Below the pieces are notes generated by a model. The model did no database searches and was not told where the DNA came from. It saw nothing but the letters and a program-made list of their open reading frames with translations. The position numbers were made by a program, and so were the translations under genes. A stretch of DNA of 64,000 nucleotides from Natronoarchaeum rubrum (GTDB lineage Archaea; Halobacteriota; Halobacteria; Halobacteriales; Natronoarchaeaceae). Below are positions 32,326 to 41,578 of the stretch, piece after piece (the first letter of the stretch is position 1; each line of letters opens with the position of its first letter). The stretch is taken from NCBI RefSeq assembly GCF_024494695.1, contig NZ_JANHDP010000002.1, forward strand, positions 1 through 64,000. The letters are read 5' to 3'.

Positions 32326-32835
32326 GTGACCGACGACCCGACGATCCGCCGGTACCAGCCCGGCGACGAGGCGGCGCTCCGCGAACTCCAGCGCGTCGCG
32401 CTGACCGACGCCGGCGCCTACTTCGGCGAGGGTGCGGTCGACGAGGACCTCGGGCGCGTCGAATCGGTGTATCTCGACGCGGGCGGCGAGTTCCTCGTCG
32501 CCGAAGTCGACGGGAACATCGTCGGATCGGGCGCCCTGCGTCGGCCGAGCGAGATCGTTGACGGACTGTCGGACAACGTCGACGCCGTCGCCGAGCTCAA
32601 GCGATTCTACGTCCACCCCGAGTACCACCGTCGCGGCATCGGACGGGCGCTGTACGACGAACTGGAGCGGCACGCACGCGACCGCGGTCGTGAGGTGCTG
32701 GTGCTGGAGACGACAGCCCGCCAGACGCCCGCCCGGCGGTTCTACGAGTCCCGTGGGTTCGAGGAACGTCGCCGCGAGTCGGGCGAGGCCGAGGGCGAAC
32801 GCTACGAGGTGCTGACCTACCGGAAAGTGCTGTGA
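32326..32835 (+). CDS. GNAT family N-acetyltransferase
   Basis: A 169-residue acetyl-CoA-dependent acyltransferase. The GTG start at 32326 gives VTDDPTIRRYQPGDE, the usual opening of the GNAT fold; residues upstream look like spacer. The acetyl-CoA pyrophosphate loop is HPEYHRRGIGRALYDELE near residue 100, followed by LVLETTARQTPARRFYESRG. The substrate is unknown. The gene stands alone between mdh and a convergent surface-protein gene. Confidence 0.88.
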   Translation: MTDDPTIRRYQPGDEAALRELQRVALTDAGAYFGEGAVDEDLGRVESVYLDAGGEFLVAEVDGNIVGSGALRRPSEIVDGLSDNVDAVAELKRFYVHPEYHRRGIGRALYDELERHARDRGREVLVLETTARQTPARRFYESRGFEERRRESGEAEGERYEVLTYRKVL

Positions 32836-32868
32836 GAAAGAACGGATCGCGAGCGTGCGGCGCGACGC

Positions 32869-33405
32869 CTATCGATCGGTCAGCCGTCGCGCGGCGAGGA
32901 GTCCGACCAGCGCCGGAACGATGCCGAATCCGGGGAGCATGTCGTCGGACGACTCCTCGTCGTCCTGATCGGCGTCGTCATCGGACGTGTCGCTCTCGTT
33001 CGTCGAGTCGCTACCGTTCCCTTCGTCGACGATCTCGGTCTGGAACTCGATCACGACGTCGCCGTCGACGGCCACCTTCCCATCGAGCGTCGTTCCCGGT
33101 TCGAGGTCTGAGAGGTTGTACGTCGCGGTAAACCGGCCGTCCTCTACGGACGCCACCTCTCGGGATACGAAGTTGGATTGATCGACCAGTGCTGCAGTTA
33201 CGGTCGCATTTGATGCGGCGTCAACCGTCCCGGAGATCGTCTGATTGGCATCGCTGTGTAGTTCGAGCGACTCGTCGTCGACCGTCACGTTCGGCGTCTC
33301 GGCGACCGGTGCGTCGGTTGCAGACGGTGCGCCGCCCGCACTCGCAGCGCCGGCGGCTCCGGCGACGAGGAGACAGAGGAGGATCCCGACGACGGCGCGT
33401 TTCAT
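32869..33405 (-). CDS. Secreted surface protein with PGF-CTERM-like tail
   Basis: A 178-residue exported protein. It opens with a Sec signal peptide (MKRAVVGILLCLLVAGAAGA). The middle (about 30-125) is a single beta-rich domain (VDDESLELHSDANQTISGTV, VEDGRFTATYNLSDLEPGT) of BGTF-like or Ig-like type. An acidic Ser/Asp/Glu linker follows, then LPGFGIVPALVGLLAARRL, a PGF-CTERM-type anchor recognised by archaeosortase A. It is likely attached to the cell surface. Several N-x-S/T sequons suggest glycosylation. Function unknown. Confidence 0.82.
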   Translation of the reverse strand: MKRAVVGILLCLLVAGAAGAASAGGAPSATDAPVAETPNVTVDDESLELHSDANQTISGTVDAASNATVTAALVDQSNFVSREVASVEDGRFTATYNLSDLEPGTTLDGKVAVDGDVVIEFQTEIVDEGNGSDSTNESDTSDDDADQDDEESSDDMLPGFGIVPALVGLLAARRLTDR

Positions 33406-33570
33406 CGTACCACCGGCGTCGAAAGTGCTTCGATGGACTGTACTGGCGGTGTACGGAGGGTTTCGGAGGGGCTGGTCGCAGCGGTAACCGGCATCACGAT
33501 GGTAGCAACTATGGTGAAATTATAAAATTCTAACGTTAATGCAATCGACAGCAGCTCGAACGCTCCCCGA

Positions 33571-33816
33571 TCAGGGAATCAACTGCTCGCCGTCGTCGTC
33601 GTAGATCACGATCGCGTCGACCGGACACGAGCGGGCGGCGAACTTCGCGTCGAGTTCGGCGTCGGCGGGCACCTCGCGGACGAACACGTCGTCGTCGGTC
33701 TCCTCGCTGTCGGCGAGGTCTGCCTTCCCGGCGTCCTCGTTCTTCTCGAAGGCGTCCCACTCGGCGACGCACTGGAACATCCCGATGCAGGTGTCGCGGT
33801 CGAACTCGACTTTCAT
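33571..33816 (-). CDS. Small ferredoxin, probably one 3Fe-4S cluster
   Basis: An 81-residue ferredoxin beginning MKVEFDRDTCIGMFQCVAEW. Only three Cys are present in cluster positions: two in TCIGMFQC and one in SCPVDAIVIYDDDG, as in 3Fe-4S (or Cys-poor 4Fe-4S) single-cluster ferredoxins. An Asp-rich insertion of about 25 residues lies between them. It transfers electrons in the cytoplasm; its partner is unknown. The start 33816 is chosen at the conserved opening rather than at 33843. Confidence 0.92.
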   Translation of the reverse strand: MKVEFDRDTCIGMFQCVAEWDAFEKNEDAGKADLADSEETDDDVFVREVPADAELDAKFAARSCPVDAIVIYDDDGEQLIP

Positions 33817-33983
33817 ACCGCGTGGTTGGCGCGAGGGAACCAAATGGGTGACGGAGCGCGGGACGGTGTCGAGCGGTCGGAGGACGCCGACGCTCGGCGT
33901 GGTGACCGGCGACGACGCCGCGGCGTCGAAGCGGCCAGCCGACGACGGAAGTTTAAACCACAGGAGGGGCCAACGGGGACCTA

Positions 33984-36281
33984 ATGGAGACTGCGGAGCT
34001 GGAGAACGTCCCTCCCGAGTTCGTCGACTACCTGCAGGCGGAGGGGATCGAGGAGCTGTACCCGCCCCAGGCCGAGGCGGTCGAGGCGGGCGTCACGGCG
34101 GGCAAGAACGTGGTCGCGAGCGTGCCGACCGCCAGCGGGAAGACGCTGATCGCCCAGCTCGGGATGCTCTCGACGATCGAGCGCGGCGGGAGGGCCCTCT
34201 ATATCGTCCCGCTGCGAGCGCTGGCGAGCGAGAAGAAGGCCGAGTTCGAGGCGTTCGAAGAGTTCGGCGTCTCGGTGGGCGTCTCGACGGGCAACTACGA
34301 GGCGTCCGGCGAGTGGCTCGCCGAGAAGGACATCGTTGTCGCGACCAGCGAGAAGGTCGACTCGCTGGTCCGCAACGGCGCCCCCTGGATAGAGGACGTC
34401 GACTGCGTCGTCAGCGACGAGGTCCACCTGATCGACGATGCCTCGCGCGGGCCGACCTTGGAGGTGACGCTGGCGAAGCTGCGCCAGCTCAACCCCTCCT
34501 TGCAGACGGTCGCGCTGTCAGCCACGGTCGGCAACGCCGACGAGATCGCCGACTGGCTCGACGCCGAGCTGGTCGACTCGACGTGGCGCCCGATCGACCT
34601 GAAGAAGGGCGTCCACTACGGCGACGCCCTGCACCTGGACGACGGGACCCAGCGCGAGCTGCCTACCCGCAAGAACGAGAAGCAGACCGCCGCTATCGTG
34701 CGAGATACCTTGGAAGATGGCGGCTCCTCGCTGGTGTTCGTCAACTCCCGGCGGAACGCCGAGGCGGCGGCCGGGCGGCTGGCCGACGTGGTCGAGCCGA
34801 GCCTCTCGCCAGAGGAGCGAGAGGAGCTCGAAGACGTCGCCGCCGAGATCCGCGACGTCTCGGACACCGAGACGAGCGACGACCTCGCCGCGGCCGTCGA
34901 GCGCGGCGGGGCGTTCCACCACGCCGGCCTCGCGGCCGAGCACCGCTCGCTCGTCGAGGACGCGTTCCGCGATCGCTTGCTGAAAGTCGTCAGCGCGACG
35001 CCGACGCTCGCCGCGGGCGTCAACACGCCGAGCCGGCGGGTGATCGTCCGCGACTGGCGGCGCTACGACGGCACCGCGGGCGGGATGCAGCCCCTGGACG
35101 TGCTGGAGGTCCACCAGATGATGGGCCGAGCGGGGCGCCCCGGAAGGGACCCCTACGGCGAGGCGGTGTTGCTCGCCAAGAGCCACGAGGAACTGGACGA
35201 GCTGTTCGATCGGTACGTGTACGCCGACCCCGAGCCGGTGCGCTCGAAGCTTGCGGCCGAGCCGGCGCTGCGAACCCACGTGCTGGCGACGATCGCCAGC
35301 GGGTTCGCACGCTCCCGGGAGGAGCTGCTGGGCTTTCTCTCGGAGACGCTCCACGCCAGTCAGGCCGACGATCCCGAACGGCTGGAGCAGGTGGCCGACA
35401 ACGTGATCGAGTACCTCGAACGGAACGAGTTCATCGAACGTGAGGGGGATGGCGAACTCTCCGCCACCGGCCTCGGCCACACCGTCTCGCGGCTCTACCT
35501 CGATCCGATGAGCGCCGCCGAGATCGTCGACGGACTGCGCGACATAGAGGATGGCGAGAAACCCACCGCGATGGGCCTGTACCACCTCGTCGCGCGGACG
35601 CCGGACATGTACGAGCTGTACCTGAAATCCGGCGACCGCGAGGAGTACACCGAGGTCGCCTACGAGCGCGAGGCGGAGTTCCTCGGCGCGATGCCCAGCG
35701 AGTTCGAGGACGTGCGCTTCGAGGACTGGCTCTCGGCGCTCAAGACCGCCGAGATGCTCGAAGACTGGGCCGAGGAAGTCGACGAGGACCGCATCACCGC
35801 CAAGTACGGCGTCGGGCCGGGCGACGTGCGCGGGAAAACCGACACCGCCGAGTGGCTGCTCAACGCCGCCGAACAGCTCGCGGCGGAGCTCGACCTCGGC
35901 GTCTCGCCGTCGATCCGCGAGGCGCGCAAGCGCGTCGAGGACGGCATCAAGGAGGAGCTGCTCGAACTCGCGGGCGTCCGGAACGTCGGCCGCAAGCGCG
36001 CCCGACGCCTGTTCGACGCCGGCATCGAGAATCGCGCCGACCTCCGGGAGGCCGACAAGTCGGTCGTGCTCGGCGCGCTGCGCGGGCGCCGGAAGACCGC
36101 CGAGACGGTTCTGGAGAACGCCGGCCGGCAGGATCCCTCGCTGGAGGGTGTGAGCGCCGACCAGAGCGCCAAAGCCGCAGCGACCAGTCCCAGCGGAAAC
36201 GAGGGCGACTCGGCGTCGGACGGTAAGGAAAGCGACGACGCGAGGGCGGACGCCGACCAGGCGAGCCTGGGTGATTTCTAA
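33984..36281 (+). CDS. hel308: ATP-dependent DNA helicase Hel308
   Basis: A 765-residue superfamily 2 helicase (Hjm/Hel308) that remodels stalled forks and unwinds lagging-strand DNA. The Q-motif region [10 protein letters not shown] leads to Walker A PTASGKT (48-54), the DEVH box at 145-148 (VSDEVHLID), [15 protein letters not shown], and the motif VI stretch [17 protein letters not shown] winged helix, ratchet domain and C-terminal helix-hairpin-helix ([17 protein letters not shown]) follow, and an acidic tail. Length is normal for haloarchaea. It is 16 bp upstream of cgi121, a common euryarchaeal neighbour. Confidence 0.97.
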   Translation: METAELENVPPEFVDYLQAEGIEELYPPQAEAVEAGVTAGKNVVASVPTASGKTLIAQLGMLSTIERGGRALYIVPLRALASEKKAEFEAFEEFGVSVGVSTGNYEASGEWLAEKDIVVATSEKVDSLVRNGAPWIEDVDCVVSDEVHLIDDASRGPTLEVTLAKLRQLNPSLQTVALSATVGNADEIADWLDAELVDSTWRPIDLKKGVHYGDALHLDDGTQRELPTRKNEKQTAAIVRDTLEDGGSSLVFVNSRRNAEAAAGRLADVVEPSLSPEEREELEDVAAEIRDVSDTETSDDLAAAVERGGAFHHAGLAAEHRSLVEDAFRDRLLKVVSATPTLAAGVNTPSRRVIVRDWRRYDGTAGGMQPLDVLEVHQMMGRAGRPGRDPYGEAVLLAKSHEELDELFDRYVYADPEPVRSKLAAEPALRTHVLATIASGFARSREELLGFLSETLHASQADDPERLEQVADNVIEYLERNEFIEREGDGELSATGLGHTVSRLYLDPMSAAEIVDGLRDIEDGEKPTAMGLYHLVARTPDMYELYLKSGDREEYTEVAYEREAEFLGAMPSEFEDVRFEDWLSALKTAEMLEDWAEEVDEDRITAKYGVGPGDVRGKTDTAEWLLNAAEQLAAELDLGVSPSIREARKRVEDGIKEELLELAGVRNVGRKRARRLFDAGIENRADLREADKSVVLGALRGRRKTAETVLENAGRQDPSLEGVSADQSAKAAATSPSGNEGDSASDGKESDDARADADQASLGDF

Positions 36282-36297
36282 TGGAGGTGGATAACTG

Positions 36298-36861
36298 ATG
36301 CGCATCCTCGAAGGGCGAGCGACGGTCGAAGATGTCGACGCCGTCGTCGCCGAGCTGGCGGCGATCGGCGACGAGAACGGCTGTACGGTGCAGGCGTTCG
36401 ACGCCCGCTATCTGGTCGGGCGCGAGCAGCTCGACCGCGCCGTCGAACTGGCCGACCGGGCGATCGATCGCGGCGAGAACGTCGCGCGGGACCGCGGCGT
36501 CGAGATCCTGCTGTACGCCGCGGGGCGCCGACAGATCGACGACGCGCTGGCGATGGGCGTCGAGGCGGGTGAACAGGACGTCGCGGTGCTGGTCGACGAC
36601 GTCGACGCCGAGGACGGGGCGGCAGCGGACGCCGACGCTGAAGCGAGCGACGCCGAGATCGAAGCGCGCGAAGCCGACGCCGCCGCGGCGGTCCGCGAAG
36701 TACTGGAACTGGACGAGCGCCCGACCGTCGGCGTCGAGCGCGCCGACGAGGCGCTCGTTCGGGAGTTTTTCGACGTGACGGAGGCCGAGCTGGCGGCGAC
36801 CGACGCCGAGCTGGCCGACATCGTTTTAGAGCGGGTCGCGCTGCTGAACGTCGAAAAGTAG
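36298..36861 (+). CDS. cgi121: KEOPS complex subunit Cgi121
   Basis: A 187-residue subunit of the KEOPS complex, which makes t6A37 on tRNAs reading ANN codons. Family features include FDARYLVGREQLDRAVELA near residue 37, LLYAAGRRQIDDALAMGV near 65 and the closing ELADIVLERVALLNVEK. An acidic insertion (EDGAAADADAEASDAEIEAR) sits in the middle, longer than in other archaea. It overlaps no gene but follows Hel308 by 16 bp and is probably co-transcribed with it; other KEOPS genes are not in the window. Confidence 0.92.
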   Translation: MRILEGRATVEDVDAVVAELAAIGDENGCTVQAFDARYLVGREQLDRAVELADRAIDRGENVARDRGVEILLYAAGRRQIDDALAMGVEAGEQDVAVLVDDVDAEDGAAADADAEASDAEIEAREADAAAAVREVLELDERPTVGVERADEALVREFFDVTEAELAATDAELADIVLERVALLNVEK

Positions 36862-36976
36862 GCCGGACGCCGAAACCGAGCGGTGCCAGCACCGCCGGGC
36901 AACGCCGTCCGGCGACCGATACACCTCGGCACCACCGTTTTCCGCGTCCGCGGCGGACCACCGAACGGGGGAGACG

Positions 36977-37363
36977 ATGTCCGGCAACGATCCGTCGGGG
37001 GAACCCGACCCGGAGAAGGTCCAGGAGGCATCGAAGCGCCGAAAACACGAGCAGGCCGAGCACAGCGAGCACATCATCGAGCAGGTCCAGCAGGACTTCA
37101 CGGAACACAAATACCCCGTCAGGGGCGAGGAACTCGCGGCGACGTACGCCGACGAGGAGATCGACCTCGCGAACGAGACCGAGTCGCTCGGAAGCGTGTT
37201 CGACCGGCTGTCCGACGAGACGTTCGAGTCGGCCGAAGACGTCCGCGAAGCGGTGTACGGCGAACTCACCGGCAAAGCGGGCGGTAGAAGCGAGTCGAAC
37301 CCGGAGCGTGATCTCGGGGAGATCGGCGGCGACGGCACCGCCGACAGCAACCGGGACCTCTAG
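36977..37363 (+). CDS. Small acidic haloarchaeal protein, DUF5789-like
   Basis: A 128-residue polar protein. The N-terminal segment EKVQEASKRRKHEQAEHSEH is charged and helical, and the core HKYPVRGEELAATYADEEIDLAN, then ETESLGSVFDRLSDETFESA, matches a conserved haloarchaeal family that I believe is DUF5789. Function is unknown. Its last bases (37360-37363) overlap the end of the convergent lipoprotein gene. No signal or membrane segment is seen. Confidence 0.85.
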   Translation: MSGNDPSGEPDPEKVQEASKRRKHEQAEHSEHIIEQVQQDFTEHKYPVRGEELAATYADEEIDLANETESLGSVFDRLSDETFESAEDVREAVYGELTGKAGGRSESNPERDLGEIGGDGTADSNRDL

Positions 37364-38073
37364 GCGTCCGTCTGACTTTTTGCGTCGTCGAGCCAGTCCG
37401 GCTCCTCGACGGTCACGGATCGGTAGTCGAACGCGAAGTCGGCCCGCACGTCGCCCTCTTCGATCGACAGCGAGTGGATCCGACCCTCGGCGTCGACGAC
37501 CAGTTCGATCCCGGCGTCGCCCGAGTACGTGAGCAGCGTCGTCGATCCCTCCTGCGAAACAGACGTGGCGCTCAGGTTAGCGTCCGCGAGGGAGCTCTCG
37601 AACTGCGACATCGTGAGGCGGGCGTAGCTCTCGGGCTGGCTCGTCTCGTACTGGACGTTCGAGCCGTCGTCGATGCGCGTGTAGGTCGAGCCGTCCGCGG
37701 CGCGGTACACAGCGACCGAGCCCGAGAGTTCGAGCGTCGAGAGCTCGGTGCCGGCCTCGTTGTCGACCGTCGAGGTCATGACGAGCTCCTGAGTCTCGTC
37801 GCCCGAGCCGACGCGCATCGTCGCGGTGAGCTCGTAGCCCGCCGCCTCGCCGATCGCGGCGTCGTGAGTCGAGAGCGCACGACTGGCGTTGCTAAGTCCG
37901 TCCTGATCGTACCCGCCGGGGTACGCGACCGACTCGAGCGTCGGTGCCTGCTCCGGTTCCGATTCGTTCGCCGGGCCGTCGTCGGGAGTCGCGCCGTCGT
38001 CGGTCAGGACGCCGCCACAGCCCGCCAGGGCGACGAGAGCGACGACCGCAACGAGGGCGATCTGTCTGCGCAT
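37360..38073 (-). CDS. Haloarchaeal lipoprotein of unknown function
   Basis: A 237-residue secreted lipoprotein. The signal ends with the lipobox LVALAGC near residue 18, after MRRQIALVAVVALVA. The linker GGVLTDDGATPDDGPANESE is acidic. The mature domain (about 45-230) alternates beta strands: AAGYELTATMRVGSGDETQE, STLELSGSVAVYRAADGSTY, and EGSTTLLTYSGDAGIELVVD, resembling a LolA/DUF7537-type haloarchaeal lipoprotein fold. The start 38073 gives a proper signal peptide; 38100 would add nine residues. Attachment to the membrane through the Cys is expected; role unknown. Confidence 0.85.
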   Translation of the reverse strand: MRRQIALVAVVALVALAGCGGVLTDDGATPDDGPANESEPEQAPTLESVAYPGGYDQDGLSNASRALSTHDAAIGEAAGYELTATMRVGSGDETQELVMTSTVDNEAGTELSTLELSGSVAVYRAADGSTYTRIDDGSNVQYETSQPESYARLTMSQFESSLADANLSATSVSQEGSTTLLTYSGDAGIELVVDAEGRIHSLSIEEGDVRADFAFDYRSVTVEEPDWLDDAKSQTDA

Positions 38074-38134
38074 GGAGGAACGAGGGTGTCGGCGCGACAA
38101 ACGCTTTTGGGCCGATAGGTCCCATCACGAAACG

Positions 38135-39469
38135 ATGGCACGCCTGGAGGCGCCGGTCGACCTCGGCGGCGAGACAGTGCGAAATCGGCTGTACCGGGCG
38201 CCGCTGCTGGAGTGTGCCGGTAACGGGCCCGACGCCGTCGACGCGCTGATCGAGGACCTCGAACCGGCGGCCGACGCCGGCGCGGGGCTGCTCTGCCAGG
38301 GCGCGACGATCGTCCGCGGCGATGGGGGGTGTGCGGCGCCGGGGATGACCCGCGTCCACGATCCGGCGTTCGTCGAGCGCCTGGAGCGACTCACCGATCG
38401 GATCCACGATCACGGCGGGAAGATCGCGATCCAGCTCGAACACGGCGGGCTGCGAAGCATGGAGACGTGGCACGCCGGCTACCGGGCCGAGCATCCGAAG
38501 CTCGAACAGCTCGCGGTCTCCGACCCGTCGTGGCAGCTGCGGGCGGTCGACCGGCTCGGACTCGTCTCCTACGACCCCCGCGTCCTCGACACTGCCGAGG
38601 TGTACGGACTGGCAGCCGATTTCGGCAAAGCCGCCGCCCGTGCGGTCGATGCGGGGTACGACGCGATCCACATCGCCGGCGCGAACATGGGGATCGTCCA
38701 GCAGTTCCTCTCGCCCTTTTACAATCGCCGGGACGACGAGTTCGGCGGCTCCCGGCCCGAGCGCGTGCGCTTTCTCGAACTCGTCCACGACGAGATCCGG
38801 ATGCGGGCGGGCGACGTACCGCTCCTGACGAAGGTGCCCGCCGAGACGGCGGCGCCCCGCGTCGTTCGACGCCACCTCGATCTCGACGACGGCGTCGCGA
38901 TCGCCGAGCACCTCGCGGAGTACGGCTTCGACGCCGTCGCGCCGGTCGAGACCAACGTGATCTGGGACATGAGCATCGTCCGCGGCGCCTACCCCGACCG
39001 GGCCTGGGAGAGCGACGAGTTCGCGGAGGGGTACGCCGAGGCGTTCGGCAGCCGCTACCGGGCGCGGGCGGTGGCGGCGCTCAACCGGCTGCAGGAGCGC
39101 CGGTTCGACTTCGAGCCGGCGTGGAACGAGCGGTTCTGTCGGCGGGTGCGCCGGCGCGTCGACGTGCCGGTCATGCTGGAGGGCGGCGTCCGCGAGCGCG
39201 GGCAGATCGATCGGCTGCTCGGCGAGATGGGCGAAGAACCGGCCGCCGACATGGTCGGGATGGCCCGCCCGTTCTACGCCGAGCCGCGGCTTCCGGCGCG
39301 GCTGCTAAACGGCTCTCCCGACGGCGTCGACGCCGAAACGCGGGTCGCCTGCGAGAGCTGCAACAACTGCACCGTCCCGCAGGTGACCGGCGCACCCGGT
39401 GTCTGCCGGACGCCGTCGGTGCTCGAACGTCGGGGCGAGCTGGAGAAGCGAGGAGCGTACGAAAAATAG
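38135..39469 (+). CDS. OYE-like flavin oxidoreductase (NADH:flavin family)
   Basis: A 444-residue FMN-dependent TIM barrel of the old yellow enzyme family. Features are VRNRLYRAPLLECAGNGPD at the start, the substrate/FMN loop AIQLEHGGL, GYDAIHIAGANMGIVQQFLS and SPFYNRRDDEFGGS, then RPERVRFL. The C-terminal CESCNNC near residue 415 and a further Cys resemble the Fe-S site of the 2,4-dienoyl-CoA reductase branch. It lacks the extra FAD/NAD domain, so it is the short form. It probably reduces enones or related compounds; substrate unknown. Start chosen at 38135 (MARLEAPVDL). Confidence 0.88.
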   Translation: MARLEAPVDLGGETVRNRLYRAPLLECAGNGPDAVDALIEDLEPAADAGAGLLCQGATIVRGDGGCAAPGMTRVHDPAFVERLERLTDRIHDHGGKIAIQLEHGGLRSMETWHAGYRAEHPKLEQLAVSDPSWQLRAVDRLGLVSYDPRVLDTAEVYGLAADFGKAAARAVDAGYDAIHIAGANMGIVQQFLSPFYNRRDDEFGGSRPERVRFLELVHDEIRMRAGDVPLLTKVPAETAAPRVVRRHLDLDDGVAIAEHLAEYGFDAVAPVETNVIWDMSIVRGAYPDRAWESDEFAEGYAEAFGSRYRARAVAALNRLQERRFDFEPAWNERFCRRVRRRVDVPVMLEGGVRERGQIDRLLGEMGEEPAADMVGMARPFYAEPRLPARLLNGSPDGVDAETRVACESCNNCTVPQVTGAPGVCRTPSVLERRGELEKRGAYEK

Positions 39470-39530
39470 GCCCTATCTGGATCACGCAGTAGATTTTTGT
39501 AAACCGAGAAGAAGATACAAACACTACACG

Positions 39531-39866
39531 ATGACGAGTGCTGCGCCCGGGTCGGACAGCAAGAACGGAGCTAGTCTCGGTTCGAGGATCAAGCTAGCTC
39601 TCAAGCAGGATTACGGATCGGACCGAACTCCGAGCAGTGGCTTGCCAGTCTTGCTTGAAGTAATGGGGTACTCTGCGATCGGATTCCTCGCATTCGGACT
39701 GGTCGCAGGAATGGTCGCAGAAGTCGGGAGTCCCGGACTGTGGGTCGCCAGTTTGCTCTTGGACCTGCTGCTGTTGCTCTTTTTTATGTCCGTCTTCCTC
39801 CACGCGGTCCTTTGGACCGTCGGGACGGGCTGGAAGTTCTGTACCACGCGCCTACTGGCTCGCTGA
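39531..39866 (+). CDS. Small membrane protein, unknown family
   Basis: A 111-residue protein with a polar N-terminus (MTSAAPGSDSKNGASLGSRI) and two hydrophobic segments: VMGYSAIGFLAFGLVAGMVA, and a very long Leu-rich one covering SLLLDLLLLLFFMSVFL. It ends KFCTTRLLAR. I do not recognise it. The codon use is less GC-rich than its neighbours (AAG, CTT, TTT-rich), which hints at transfer. An AGTAGATTTTTGTAA stretch near 39490 could be its promoter. Confidence 0.6.
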   Translation: MTSAAPGSDSKNGASLGSRIKLALKQDYGSDRTPSSGLPVLLEVMGYSAIGFLAFGLVAGMVAEVGSPGLWVASLLLDLLLLLFFMSVFLHAVLWTVGTGWKFCTTRLLAR

Positions 39867-39918
39867 TCTCGATCTGGTTCCCGAAACGCTTGTGCCGCCG
39901 GCCCGAATCCCGGCGAGT

Positions 39919-40359
39919 ATGCGCGTCAGCGTCGTGGGCGGCGGGCGAGTCGACGAATCGGAGTACGAGCAGGCACGCGACGTGGGCAGGCTACTCGCGG
40001 AACGGGGCCACACCGTGGTCTGTGGCGGCCGGACCGGCGTGATGGAGGCGGCGTGTCGGGGCGCCCGCGAGGCAGACGGCGAGACGATCGGCATCCTGCC
40101 GGGCGAGGACCGGACGGCGGCCAACGAGTACGTCACGACGCCGATCGCCACCGGGCTGGGCAACGCCCGGAACGTGCTGGTCGTGCTCAACGGCGACGCC
40201 GCGATCGCGATCGACGGCTCGACGGGCACGCTCTCGGAGATCGCCCACGCGCTCGATACGGGGCGGCCGGTCGCCGGCATCGGCACTCACGAGGTCGCGG
40301 GCGTCGAGGCCGTCGAGACGCCAGAACGAGCGATCGAGTACGTCGAAGCCGAAGTCTGA
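39919..40359 (+). CDS. TIGR00725/LOG-like nucleotide-binding protein
   Basis: A 146-residue Rossmann-like protein beginning MRVSVVGGGRVDESEYEQAR. The GGRTGVMEAACRGAREADG block and GSTGTLSEIAHAL near residue 100 are the family motifs; in LOG proteins of the cytokinin-activating kind the latter is PGGxGTxxE. This shorter TIGR00725 branch has no proven function and may hydrolyse nucleotide monophosphates. Start 39919 gives the conserved N-terminus. Confidence 0.88.
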   Translation: MRVSVVGGGRVDESEYEQARDVGRLLAERGHTVVCGGRTGVMEAACRGAREADGETIGILPGEDRTAANEYVTTPIATGLGNARNVLVVLNGDAAIAIDGSTGTLSEIAHALDTGRPVAGIGTHEVAGVEAVETPERAIEYVEAEV

Positions 40360-40454
40360 CGCGATCGCGGGAACCAGCGCGGCGGCGGTCGAGAATCGGC
40401 AGCCTGCGCCGCGAGCCGGCACATTCTAGACCCCTCGGACTGAACGGGACGACG

Positions 40455-41501
40455 ATGGAGACCCGTCACCGGATCGTCGTGGGGGACGCGCGGGAGCTGA
40501 GCGACCTCGACGACGACTCGGTCGAACTCGTCGTCACGTCGCCGCCGTACCCGATGATCGAGATGTGGGACGAGCTGTTCGCCGAGCTGGCGCCCGGGGC
40601 TGGGGAGGCGCTCGACGACGGCGAGGGGCGGCGGGCCTACGAACTGATGCACGAGGCGCTCGACGCCGTCTGGGCCGAGGTCGAGCGCGTGCTGGTCGAG
40701 GGAGGCATCGCCTGCGTCAACGTCGGCGACGCGACCAGAACGGTGGACGGCAGCTTCCGCGTCTACCAGAACCACGCCCGGGTAATCGACGCGTTCGAGC
40801 AGCTGGGATTCGAGCCGCTGCCGGACGTGCTCTGGCGCAAGCCGGCCAACAGCGCCGCGAAGTTCATGGGCTCGGGGATGGTGCCGCCCAACGCCTACGT
40901 CACGCTCGAACACGAGTACGTGCTGGTGTTCCGGAACGGGACCGAGAGCCGGAGCTTCGAGCCCGGCGCCGACCGGCGCTACGAGGCGGCGTACTTCTGG
41001 GAGGAGCGCAACCAGTGGTTCTCGGACGTCTGGGAGGACGTGCGCGGCGAGCACCAGGCGCTTCCCGGCGACGACCGCAGGGATCGTTCGGCGGCCTACC
41101 CCTTCGAGATCCCCTACCGACTGGTGAACATGTACTCGGCGTACGGCGACACCGTGCTCGACCCGTTCTGGGGCACCGGCACGACGACGCTAGCTGCGAT
41201 GGTCGCCGGCCGAAACTCGGTCGGCGTCGAGATCGAACCCGAGTTCGCTCGCGCCTTCGAGGAGCGGGTCGCCGAAGCGCCCGCGATATCCGAGCGCGTC
41301 GCCGCCGATCGGCTCGCCGACCACCGCGAGTTCGTCGAGCGCGAGCGCGCCGACGGGGGCTCGCTGGGGTACGAGGCGGTCCACTACGACGTGCCGGTGC
41401 GAACGAAACAGGAACGGAACATCCGCCTGCGCGTCGTCGAGAACGTGGCGTCGACCGACGAGGGGTACCGGGCGACCCACGCGCCGTTCGAGGACGGGTA
41501 G
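40455..41501 (+). CDS. DNA methyltransferase, beta class; candidate CTAG N4-cytosine type
   Basis: A 348-residue AdoMet-dependent DNA methyltransferase. The catalytic motif is TSPPYPM near residue 31 (SPPY is typical for N4-cytosine enzymes), and the AdoMet motif DPFWGTGTTTLAA (about 235) follows it, the beta-class order. Between them lie YQNHARVIDAFEQLGF and LWRKPANSAAKFMGSGMVPP. No restriction endonuclease gene is adjacent, so it is an orphan enzyme. It looks like the conserved haloarchaeal orphan methylase (Zim/HVO_0794 type) that methylates CTAG; that specificity is inferred from resemblance. The ATG at 40455 begins METRHRIVVGDA. Confidence 0.85.
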   Translation: METRHRIVVGDARELSDLDDDSVELVVTSPPYPMIEMWDELFAELAPGAGEALDDGEGRRAYELMHEALDAVWAEVERVLVEGGIACVNVGDATRTVDGSFRVYQNHARVIDAFEQLGFEPLPDVLWRKPANSAAKFMGSGMVPPNAYVTLEHEYVLVFRNGTESRSFEPGADRRYEAAYFWEERNQWFSDVWEDVRGEHQALPGDDRRDRSAAYPFEIPYRLVNMYSAYGDTVLDPFWGTGTTTLAAMVAGRNSVGVEIEPEFARAFEERVAEAPAISERVAADRLADHREFVERERADGGSLGYEAVHYDVPVRTKQERNIRLRVVENVASTDEGYRATHAPFEDG

Positions 41502-41578
41502 CACGAGCGGGGTGGTGGCAACTACGCAGCAACCGACTGTGACCAACGCACTTGGCCGCCCGCGGTCTACCCGACGGT

